From: Polytrichum commune
Lineage: Eukaryota > Streptophyta > Polytrichopsida > Polytrichales > Polytrichaceae
DNA length: 64,000 bases
Direction: 5' to 3'
Assembly (NCBI GenBank): GCA_950295325.1
Contig: OX485803.1
Span: 73,051,554-73,115,553, forward strand
Made by a program: the position numbers and the translations under genes. The notes beneath the pieces are model-generated. The model ran no database searches. It was not told where the DNA came from and saw only the letters and a program-made list of their open reading frames with translations. This document shows positions 1 to 9,323 of the stretch, piece after piece; positions within the stretch are counted from its first letter, which is position 1, and every line of letters starts with the position of its first letter.

Positions 1-1560
1 TTTTGGCTCCTTTTGGAGACCACTTATATCAATAGTCACTTGTAAGTGGACTTGACTCAGAGAATGAGTTACTAACATCATATGTATTCGGTTCTATAGG
101 TTGTCAAACTTTGGTCCATTTTAGAGACCACATGGCAAAGCCAATAAACACCCCCTAACAACTAGCCCCACTAGTAAAAGTACTAAAAGAAACATAAAAA
201 ATCATGCATTGTTGTGTTAACAACCTAGTTCTCATTCAATGGATTTTGTTGGTCTTTAACAACGAGGACTATTTATTTAAGTATTTGGGTAGCACCATCT
301 AATCTTCAACAAGGAGAAAATTATCGCATTATCTATGTGCATGTTCATGCTGCTTGGGTGAAGGGGATGGGAGGGTCACAATCGATTGCTAGTTATCTAT
401 AATTTGCTAATATCGGGAATGTCAAGGACAAATGTGCGTTTAAACTTGACATTGTCCATTCAAAGTTCAACCATGAATCCACATGTAAGGGTATATGCGG
501 AAAGCTATCTATGTACACCTGACAATGTGGTGGTGATGAGGCCATCACCTTGCCGTTCCCCACTAATCCTTGTGGTTCGCTACCATGCATTTCCAAAAAA
601 GGAGAAGGCCAGATGAAAAATATTATGAAGAAAAGAAAAACACATGATCAGTAAAGAGGAAACAAATGCATAATGATGAAGGAACCATGGGTGCACAAAA
701 GGTGAGATGCTTGGGGAAACTTGGGGGAGGTGGCGGCCATGGGTTGGATTAGGGGGGGGGGGGTATAGACATGGGCATATATGAGTTACCTCCAAAATGG
801 TAGCACATGGGTACCATATGGACATGAGGGCATATGGTTGCATGGGCTTAGGGGGGTTGGGGTGGCCCCAAATATTAGTTCACGTGCACAGGGGCAATGG
901 GCTAGGACAATACATTGGTTATGAACTTGGGCATGCTTCCATATGGTGGCCCATGAGTACCATGTGGACATGGGAAATATGATTGGAAGGGTTTTGGAGG
1001 GTTGGGGCGGCCCAAGATATTAGTTCATATGCATGGGGGCAACATGCCAAGACGGCACACCAAGTTCAAACTACACTAGAAGAAAACTTGTCCATTGCAA
1101 TGGTTTGTTGCAACTTGACTTTGCAACACATGGCAAGAGAATGCATACATAGATTAGTTTGGTTGTCAACCAAAGGATTTTGGTTACACATTGTCCAAAA
1201 ATCACACCCAAAAACCTCCGGTTGGCAACCAAAATGATATATATATATATATATTTTTTTCTTGCCATGAGTTGCAATGACCGAGTCGCAATAATTGATT
1301 GTAATCGACAAGATTTCTTCAAGTGCTAGTATCGGAACAAAGCTTGAATTATTCTTGTACCCACATAACTTCTAAGGAGGGCTTAGTAGTGTTATATGAG
1401 AGTCCTTTCACATGTAAGCACAAGAACCCGAAGAGTTCTCACATGTGAAACACACTAAGGCATACTCTATGACAGTGGGTAATGCATTCATACCCATGCT
1501 ATATGTGTAATAGAGTGCCCATGCACATTTAATTAAATCTTACACAAGAGTGCTTCTAAG
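1..1560. other. Intergenic DNA, no gene recognised
   Basis: No open frame here resembles a known protein, and none has splice sites or codon use that support it. Local low-complexity tracts are a run of 12 G at 742-753 and an AT microsatellite at about 1237-1252. A degenerate tandem duplication at 786-1045 is listed separately. Confidence 0.6.
786..1045. repeat. Degenerate tandem duplication, about 130 bp unit
   Basis: Two adjacent units share the same word order: a 'gtaccat-tggacatg' block, a G-rich block reading 'gggttggggyggccc', then 'atattagttca', then 'gggggcaa'. The first runs from about 786 to 915 and the second from about 925 to 1045. The copies differ at many positions, so the duplication is old. 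Neither copy has a coding frame I recognise. Confidence 0.6.
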
Positions 1561-1570
1561 TAGGCGTGTT

Positions 1571-1905
1571 TAATTTGGTTACTTCTCTTAATTGGACACC
1601 TATATTTGAGTGGGTGTGTGGTTAGATGTGCCTCCAACAATGGATTCCCAACAAACATGTATTTAAAAGAGATTGGACTACAAGCTCAAAATACACTAAC
1701 CATTCTAGGCTCAGTAGTCAACATAATTGACAAGGACCTTTGTGACCACTTAATGAGCACAAGAATCTTCAATTTGATTATGAATAAGATATTCATACAA
1801 CCTCCGAGAATTATGAGGGAAGCGGCTATGGCCTCGATGTGGATTTGCTAAGCATCTTGTGCTAATTGTGTGTTTCATATCCTAGGAGAAGTGGGCTACT
1901 TGGAA
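1571..1905 (+). repeat. Dispersed repeat, paralogue of the Harbinger insertion site
   Basis: This stretch matches, in order, the left flank (about 16965-17016) and the right flank (about 20389-20660) of the Harbinger element, with no Harbinger sequence between. Shared landmarks are 'ggttacttctctta', 'tatatttgag', 'agtagtcaacataat', 'aagatattcat' and 'gtgtttcatatc'. It is therefore a paralogous empty site for that insertion. An 81-codon open frame at 1606-1851 lies inside but resembles nothing I know. Confidence 0.55.
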
Positions 1906-3191
1906 AAGTAACCATTTAAGACCCATATACCTTATGCAATGTAATTTGTAACCACCTCCCAAGTACGTGCGCTTCTCCATCTTCTTGTTCTTGGTAAGCT
2001 TAATTGGCTGTCTGCTCCATCGCTACCTAGCGTCACTGCATCGACGCAGCTGCAGTTAAAATTGCTGGACAAATCGATTCCTAAACCGTCTCCGTTCAGT
2101 TTAAGGTATGTGCTACAGCCATCGTGCAGGCATTTTGGTGTCACTGATGCTGTCGTGATGATCATTGGTGCTCTCAGTAGGTTGCATTGGTACAATTTGT
2201 GTATTGCTTTCATCCTGACGAGATCCGCGGCCGAGGCTGTCTTGGTTTCTTGCCAAGGTCAATTTGAAACCCACGGTGCTCTCAGCCATGTACGAATTAG
2301 GTCTTCGCACTTTTTTTCAAAGCTCTAATCAATGATCAATTTCAAACCGGGCTATGTGTTGCGAATCAAATGTGAGTATTAATATGGATACATCTTACTT
2401 ATGATTCGTTGGTGGCTTGGGCACATCGTTACATTGTTGACGTGTTCGGATACAGTTGAAGGTTGCCCTCGTCTCTTCAGCTCTTGAGAGATGGCCATCC
2501 TTCTTGAACTGTTTCCATTTCAATGTCTCATCATGCCACATCATACCCATAACCAAAAAAATCGTCTAAAACAACTCCGAGCGAGCAGTTTTGCTCTGCT
2601 GACCGTGAGCCTTATGAATGGTTCAGTGGGGTTAAAACCTCTCATGGTTTTGAGCGCAACCGTAAACCGCCTGTTGGAACTTCTTGGATTTTGTCTTGGC
2701 CATCTCAGTAAAAATTGAAGCCAGGAGGATCACGATCGAGTAGGGCTGCAGCTACTATAAATAAATTCGACCCAAACTTTGTATATATTTTATTCCTTGT
2801 CACGGAGGCTCATGATATATATTACGCATGGACACTTGTACTGGCGCGGGCAGCATGTAATCCCAAAGATATACTTGCAACGGGAGCATTTCTGAAGTTG
2901 ACTGTGATGATGCTCCTCTTCCTTAATGTTAGTGCAGGCTCAAAGTATTAGCTTATTTCCACCATCACCAAGCATTTCCATGTGGCTTGTACGATATCTT
3001 AAATATGCATATGCAAAGAAGGATCTCTGTCTGTGCGAGTATGGCCTGTTTATCGACTGCGCCATATTTCCTGAATGTATGGCAATTGGGAGTGCAGATC
3101 ATCGAAGCAGGCAGGAATATTGATAATCCTCACCACAGTGAGTGCAAGGTGGGAGCAGATTTTTTCTCAAAATTCCAGAAGAGTGAGAATC
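1906..3191. other. Unassigned region upstream of the COX5C-like exon
   Basis: Composition is more balanced than in the AT-rich surroundings and there are several short hydrophobic open frames (2062-2328, 2491-2718, 2715-2951). None matches a family I can name and no splice chain connects them. It could hold untranslated leader or intron of a transcript reaching the exon at 3192, but I see no direct evidence. Confidence 0.35.
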
Positions 3192-3306
3192 ATGGTGATC
3201 TCACCTCGGAAGCTGGTGCAACACGCTGCGCATGCAGGCCACGACTTTGTGCACACCAAGATTGTTCCCAAGGAGCTCGTCTGCGGCACAATCTTAGGCA
3301 TCTTCT
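3192..3306 (+). pseudogene. COX5C-like first exon without a visible second exon
   Basis: From ATG 3192 the frame gives a 38-codon peptide that aligns with exon 1 of the COX5C gene at 6060: basic start, KL..HAA, then VPKELVCGTILGIF against LVKEIFYGIGLGIF. The frame ends in a strong donor (T|GTAAGT at 3306/3307) at the same codon and phase as the COX5C intron. The second COX5C exon (WKMHH..NE.RK, LEKGEI) is not found between 3307 and 5900. A MITE begins 575 bp downstream. It is either a decayed tandem duplicate or an exon whose partner was lost or displaced. The similarity is short, so paralogy is an inference. Confidence 0.4.
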
Positions 3307-3547
3307 GTAAGTCATCCCATCATAGTTTATTTACAGCCCTTATACAAAATATCCTCTATAAGTATTTCCTCATCATCCTCCTCATGTATCATCATCATCA
3401 TGACATCCTGTGCAGAGTAGTTGTTCTTCTTCAGAAAACATCAAATTTCGCAGGCTTACTCCTTATACTTCTGGGACAATTGTACTCTGATGTAAATCAA
3501 CCAAAGGGAATTTGCAGTGTGCGTCTGTGTGACGATGCGAAGATATT

Positions 3548-3582
<35 letters not shown>

Positions 3583-3881
3583 CCGAGACATGTTTAATTA
3601 TCAATCCACCGTGAGCCTCGGTGAAGAAAGAACGCCTTGTATTGAGAGATCGTGAAGAATAATGGTCTTTTTGATGAGCCTGCAAATGTGGGCATGAATC
3701 ACGCTGCTTCACATTCATCAGGCCAGGACTGATCAACCCGACCCAAATTTTCCATGATTAGATGAAGATATTAGTAATTATTCTAAGAAATTTGGGTAAT
3801 TTGACATTCCCCACCCACAATATATACTACAGTAGTTACTGGCAGAAAGGTATGTTGAGTTTTTGAGATAAAACAAGTTTT
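3307..3881. other. Non-coding stretch with TTTC microsatellite
   Basis: A (TTTC)n tract of about nine units occupies 3546-3582. Several AG-ended pyrimidine tracts occur, but no downstream exon of the COX5C-like gene could be identified. Confidence 0.5.
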
Positions 3882-4437
3882 GGGGCTGTTTACACCATGG
3901 ACCATGAAGTTGTCCCAAGACCCTGTTTAATCTATGATTAGCTTTTGAACTCCTCTTGGGACTACTTTGGTTTTGACCAAGGAAAAAAATCTTAGAGTGA
4001 CCATGGAGTTCGAGGTCCCCATATTTTAAGACCTACATTATTCATTAGCATGGTCCAATGGGATTTGCGGTGGGAGAGGCAAAAGAGGTGCTTTAGTAGA
4101 AAAAGGCAAGGGGGGCCATGGCAGAGAAATGTTGTTATAATAAAATTTTAATGAAGTGAGAAGTGAAGAGAAGTGAAGACAAGAGAATGGCCAAACTTGA
4201 TTTTTTTTTACAAAACTCCCTTTTTTGGGCATTTATTAAAAAAATCAACACATTCATTTTTTGGTGCATGGTCATTCCTCTTGGTCCACATTCGGTTTAC
4301 ACCTAGTGAGGGGCCCAAAGGCTTTGTGTATTGACCTTTTAAGAAATCGGACCATGAAAGTTGGATCACGAGGCCAGGTCATGGAGAAAGGTCATCTTCC
4401 ATGATTTGACTTCATGGTCCATGGTGTAAACCGGCCC
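3882..4437. mobile_element. Tourist-like MITE, 556 bp
   Basis: The left end GGGGCTGTTTACACCATGG and the right end, read on the other strand as GGGCCGGTTTACACCATGG, form inverted repeats that extend through GACCATGAAG. The right end is followed by TTA; the left is preceded by TTT, a possibly mutated copy of a 3-bp duplication. The interior has no transposase. A related copy at 42653 is interrupted by a SINE, and the 3' half also resembles the DNA at 51180-51455. Inverted repeats starting GGGCC and a 3-bp TWA target fit PIF/Harbinger-derived elements. Confidence 0.8.
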
Positions 4438-5048
4438 TTAGTCTAATCTTCAGAGGAGACATTGTCCCTTTCTGCCCATGTTTCCTTGGGTTGCAACCTT
4501 CTAATCTCACTACATTGTAGTGGAATATTATAGGGGATTGTTAAATCGACCACACATTGGTTAAAATGAATATAGACATGCATCATGTGGTCACATGACT
4601 TGTCAAATTTGAACAATTCTAGTTGTAAGTTGAAATGTAAAGAAAGAGGAAGAAAAGTTGATACCCTTGCTCCACTTCATGTGTGTGATGAAAAATCAGC
4701 TTTTGACAAGTCATGTGACCGCACAACACGTCTTTGTGGTCATTTTAACAAACTATGCAGTTGCTTCAACAATCCCCACATTATATTGTCAAAACATTCC
4801 ATGCTTAATATTCATGCATATAATATTACACACATAACATTAAGTGTAGAATACTATATTCACGATATGCAATGTGAAAATAAGCTCAACAATGCGTGCT
4901 AATTAGAGGTCCACAATCATGTTAGTTTACAATATTGTTGATGAATTGAACATGGTATTCATTTGAACAACTTCCAAGGTAGGGGGATAAGGTGTAATAT
5001 TTAAAAATGAGGGCTTGACAAATGTCATTATGGTTGCAAACGTTTTTC
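4438..5048. other. AT-rich intergenic DNA, nothing recognised
   Basis: It contains a 105-codon open frame at 4585-4902 with no recognisable similarity, and no RNA gene or repeat that I can support. 'tcaaatttgaacaat' and 'cttttgacaagtcatgtgac' blocks occur in inverted arrangement around 4600-4720, hinting at a decayed foldback element. Confidence 0.4.
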
Positions 5049-5612
5049 ATACGAACCCTACCCCACTAACTTCCCTCTACATTTGGGCGGGTTTGTCCTT
5101 ATTCACACTAAAATTTGGTGGGCGAGCAACCTACATGGAACCTCACCCTTAGTGTCATATGGTATTTAATGTCACTATGGTAACTTTTCGGATAACACCT
5201 CTTATGAACAAGTGAACAAATATTGTCATGGATGATGGATGAGTTCACCATTGGCCAAAACTCTACCTTCTCTTGTCAACAACTTGTGATTAAATATTGT
5301 CATGGATGATTAAAGTTTGGATGAAAAAATCACTTGGTAAGTGACAATAATCGCAACACTGTAAACATATAATCCCCCCAAAATTACAAGGAATGACAAA
5401 CAATGTTGGGTTAACATTTAGTGTTGGTGATACTATACTGCGGTTTACGATTAGTACTGAGCAAGACAATTAGAATCGGTGACACTAAATATCATATTTA
5501 GTGTAGTTTGGCACATACGAACTCTACCTTACCATATTTCCTCTACATTTGAACAGGTTTGTCCTTATCCACACTAGAATCTGGTGGGCGAACAACCTAC
5601 ATCACCCTTAAC
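5049..5612. repeat. About 100-bp direct repeats flanking a MITE-like element
   Basis: The block 5049-5153 is repeated at 5514-5612: 'catacgaacyctacc', 'cctctacatttg', 'ggtttgtccttat-cacacta' and 'gggcgarcaacctacat' occur in the same order in both. Between them, 5150-5505 is an element with ends like 'atggtatttaatgtcac' and 'gacactaaatatcatattt'. Further copies lie at 53539-53910 and 54389-54770, with partial ones near 41690-41917 and 52970-53155. The flanking duplication is far longer than a target-site duplication. Confidence 0.65.
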
Positions 5613-5899
5613 AATCCAACATCAATAGACCCCCTAGGTGACAGTAAAAGGCTCTTTCCTTTAAGACAACTTTGAAATTTTTTGTAGTTTGCAAATAAAT
5701 TTATTATTATTTATTATTTCTTTCTTTCTTCTGTAGACTCTGTGTAGATTTGCTAATATATGGGAAATTTTCTGAAGATTTTACAAGCTAATTAACCTTC
5801 CTGAAATAGCAAAGTGCCACTTTAAGGTCGCAGTGCCTTGACCACAAATGTATGGGGGCGTAGTGTTTCTAGACTCCTGTATTTGGGTAATAGCAGTGG

Positions 5900-5905
5900 T
5901 GGGCC
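5900..5905 (+). promoter_or_regulatory. Candidate site II element upstream of COX5C
   Basis: TGGGCC sits about 155 bp before the COX5C ATG, within TGGTGGGCCCCAG. TGGGCC/T 'site II' elements are known regulators of plant nuclear genes for cytochrome c and cytochrome oxidase subunits. Position and gene identity make the assignment plausible, but a six-base match is weak alone. No clear TATA box was seen between it and the ATG. Confidence 0.35.
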
Positions 5906-6059
5906 CCAGATCAAAGAGGCCTAGAAAATAGTGGGAGCGTAGTGTCTTTGTGGAGAGGGAGGAAGAAACGAGGGTTTTAGGGTTTGGGGCTCTCTTGGAG
6001 CAGATCGCATTGTATTGAATCGTGCAAGCGAGTGAGCGAGAAAGAGCAGATTAGAAGCG

Positions 6060-6384
6060 ATGGCAGGCACTCACAAACTTCCGGCGCACGTCGCGGCCGC
6101 TGCTTCCAAAGCCAGCCCTAGCTTGGTAAAGGAAATCTTCTACGGAATAGGCCTTGGCATCTTCGGTTCGCTCCTTGCCCTAACCCTGTCTCCAGGAACA
6201 ACACAAGACCGCCCCCTGTGATGTAGCACAAGATCCTCTTATGTGATGTAGAATCTGATTGGGGGATGATGTTGTGCCAGGTGCTTCGTTCTGGAAGATG
6301 CATCACTTGAATGAGCGTCGCAAGACCGAGGATTTCTACGCTAGGTTGGAGAAGGGAGAAATCACCGTTCTTGCTGAAGAATGA
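6060..6384 (+). CDS. COX5C: Cytochrome c oxidase subunit 5C (two exons)
   Basis: Small inner-membrane subunit of mitochondrial complex IV, a family I know from plants. Exon 1 is 6060-6165 and exon 2 is 6281-6384; the 115-bp phase-1 intron has a GT start and ends CCAG. The joined frame is 69 codons, near the usual 63-64. Residues about 24-42 (VKEI..GIGLGIFGAS) form the single membrane helix, followed by the family signature WKMHHLNERRKTEDFYARLEKGEI and an acidic end. The Ala-rich basic N-terminus fits a mitochondrial protein. The start is the first ATG after a purine-rich leader. The intron lies inside the transmembrane codons. A donor-like GTAAGT follows the stop at about 6408, so a 3'-UTR intron is possible. 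A related exon lies at 3192. Confidence 0.9.
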
Positions 6385-9060
6385 AAACCGAACCGCACTG
6401 ATCTTTGTAAGTATGAACCCTTTATTATTCAATGATGTTTGTGAGTCTGTTGGTTCTCTGTGGATCTTGTGACGATTGAGTAAGGCACACGTGTCTTATG
6501 TGGACACTTTTCTGAGATTGAAGCCTTCTCGTTGGAGATCTTCAACACTCAGATTCTTGAGGGACTTGCAAATGTATTTGTACGGAGGAGATAGCAAAAA
6601 TCCCATACCAACTCGGAGTTCGTGGGAATTTGCTAAATTATACATGTAGCCGGGCCCTAAATGGAAACCGCTTTTGTTGATTGAAGTACAATTCCATGTT
6701 GAGCCACATTATTTATGGCGTAGAAGATAAGCCAGTATCTTGGGTGCTCATTCACCTGAATTGAACCATGTGAGAAACACGTGCGATTGGTGGGTGCATC
6801 CACTTTTGAAATTATGGTACATGCCTTCATGACGTTAGTTTAGTTGCATGGTAGAGCTAATTCGGTCACATTCTAGGATGAATATTTTTTTGGAAGTCAA
6901 GCGACCACTTAATGATGATGACTGCCGCAAGTCAACCTTGAAGTAGGTGTTCCATTATTGGAGGTGTTGGATTAAGACATGTCCTCCACTGATCGGGGAG
7001 ATTTTTGGATTGAGATCCTAGTGTTTGCAAGTCCAACCGATTACATGTTGACATCCTTCGGTTTTTCTGTATTAATTTGATGTGTATTCCATAAATTCCT
7101 CTAAAGTGATCGGTAAATTTCCTGAAGTCTTGAACTTCTACCGGTTATTTCTCAAACTCAACCGGTTCATCTGTAACTAACTGCCGGTTCTCCCCGATCA
7201 TAGATGTCCACCTTAATTGGGTGAAGGTTCGGTCTGTGTCGGGTCGGGAGTGGAGGAGCACTAGAATTGATTTTCTACAGATTGACCAGGTTTGTGGAAC
7301 CATGTGGAAATCTGTTTCTTGTGAGTTGCAGCAAATGACGGGAATGGGAAAGTTTGTTGGGAGTTTTGCAGGTGACATGACTCTTACAAAAGGTTTTGTG
7401 AAGGGGATTGGCTGATGAAGTTTTAACAGCACCAAAATAATTTGTAGTGGACACTTGGAACAGTCGATATTGGCAGTGCAGATGAGTTGTTGTTGCTCGG
7501 AGTGTCTTTTCAGGTGTCTGTGAATTGTACATCTGGGGTTTTTATTCTTTTGTAAACCTTCTTATAAAGACTCATCCAGTTGCGTATAGGGTTTCTGCCT
7601 TGAGTCGTTTGCCCAGCATATGTTGCCAGGTGCATAGGACTAAAAGTGTGGTTCCAATATTGATGTGAAATCGAAACCACGGTGAAGGATCTTTGTCTTG
7701 TCATGTCAGGTGTCTCTGCTTTTTGCTATGATGTATTGTGTGATCTTTGTGATTTCTAATAGCGAGGACAGATTGTAGCATGTGGCAAAATCAGTTTTCA
7801 ATTCTTGTGGAATTCACTAATGCTCAGGGAAGACAGCATGCATAAGGAATGGTGAAGGTTAATACCCTGAATGGCAAATAATTCTATTGGACTCTTCAGT
7901 CATTGTCATGCAATTCTTAGTGAAGTGGACGAGTGGGCTCATGGTCCATGCACTAAATTCCATCAGTTTTAAAATATCTGGAACTTCACACAAAAAACAA
8001 TAGCTGGAGTAAATCTTCTGAAAACGAGGAGTGACAAAAAGTATGCGATTACTTCAAATTGATTTCTTGGGGGGCACTCTTGGTAATCTCCACTATTGAG
8101 GAATTCCAAATTGTACCTTCGATTGGGGATCTCAAAAGGATTACATAGTTGAAGTTTATGCTGTGACATGTTCAAATGCGAAAATCTACCCAGTACTGGA
8201 TGAAAGTAGCTGTCTGCTCAAGGGTAATGGCAGAATCCATTTTTCATGACACTGAAGATAGCAGAGTGCCTCTTGCCATTCATTGGATCATCCGATAATG
8301 GATCTTGGGAGGCAAGGCACAAGAAGATTGTGAAGCCCAAATCACGATGCATATCACTAATTTCTCATCGGATACAATCACTTCTCTTCTCAGCAGACCT
8401 TTTTCATGTGAACACATTTCTTTCACTATTGCAAAATCGTTAAATATATGCTCTGTGATGAACTTGTCCATCTGTCTCCACTGTTTGAAACATTTAGTGT
8501 ACTCGAAAACGTATAAGCTATATACTGTAATATGGAATGTTTCATAACCCAATATAGAAAAATCTGATGCTCCCAAGATGATACATACAGTAGTACCGCG
8601 GAGTCAGTCAAGCCTGCCCTACCTCAGTCAGCATGGGCCTCGCTCAAGAGAATCAATCAGGGTACAGAACACAACTTACATAATGATTTCGCAACCACCA
8701 CCACCATCAATCACGGAAGACCAAAGCGTACCCAAAGAGTGGCTAGAAAAAGAGCAAACATACAGGACGCCAAACACCCCCCCCCCCCCCCCCTTAGTCA
8801 CAAAGCGCTCACAAAAGGCATGGCGAACATGAGCTGCTTTTAGCAGGCTCTTAAGTCCGCCAACCACTCACTGCCATATCAGCATCCAGTCACATGTCCA
8901 GACGCACCCACCACTCATGCCCCTCCACGTCATTTCCACATAAGCTCATTACACAAACTTCTCCTCCAAGGAAGGCCCGCCCGGGAACTCGACTCCCCGA
9001 ATTGCGAACCAAATTGTACCAAAACAGAGGAAACAGAAAGACTCAAGACAGAGAGTAGCG
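6385..9060. other. Gap between COX5C and eIF2B delta, no gene recognised
   Basis: The first part probably carries the COX5C 3'-UTR. Short open frames at 7221-7415, 8246-8443 and 8578-8832 have no recognisable similarity. A run of 17 C lies at 8777-8793. From about 8840 the DNA becomes more GC-rich, as expected for promoter and leader of the next gene. Confidence 0.45.
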
Positions 9061-9068
9061 AGCAAGCG

Positions 9069-9323
9069 ATGATGCGAGTTACTTAATTTTAGTGAAAGCC
9101 ATGATGTCGGAGGCGGATGTGGGAGTCGAAGAAGAAGAAGGTGTTGTGAATTAGGTCAACACAATAGGCAATTGTGCTACCGGTGTGAGGTTACCTCCAG
9201 CTCCATCGCATGAGCAACCTCCTTGCACAGAGGAGGAAGTTTCAGCGATGGACGCATCAGCAAGGGGGAGACGTCCAACAGGGGGAGTGTCTGATCCAAA
9301 GTTTCGTCAGGTTGGATTTGTGA
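9069..9323 (+). promoter_or_regulatory. Upstream ORFs of the eIF2B delta transcript
   Basis: Three ATG-initiated short frames precede or overlap the main start at 9248: 9069-9086 (5 codons), 9101-9154 (17 codons, acidic MMSEADVGVEEEEG) and 9210-9323 (37 codons, out of frame and running past the main ATG). They matter only if transcription starts upstream of them, which the sequence does not prove. An overlapping upstream frame would be expected to lower main-ORF initiation. Confidence 0.4.

Noticed and set aside
2062-2951. Possible transporter exons in hydrophobic short frames
   Set aside because: No consistent splice chain or recognisable signature; hydrophobicity alone is not evidence.
3497-3736. 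79-codon minus-strand ORF over the TTTC tract
   Set aside because: Its core is KERKKERKKER, the translation of a microsatellite.
9185-9247. GTG-initiated N-terminal extension of eIF2B delta
   Set aside because: Cytosolic plant translation starts at ATG; the first in-frame ATG is 9248, and the conserved family similarity begins shortly after it.
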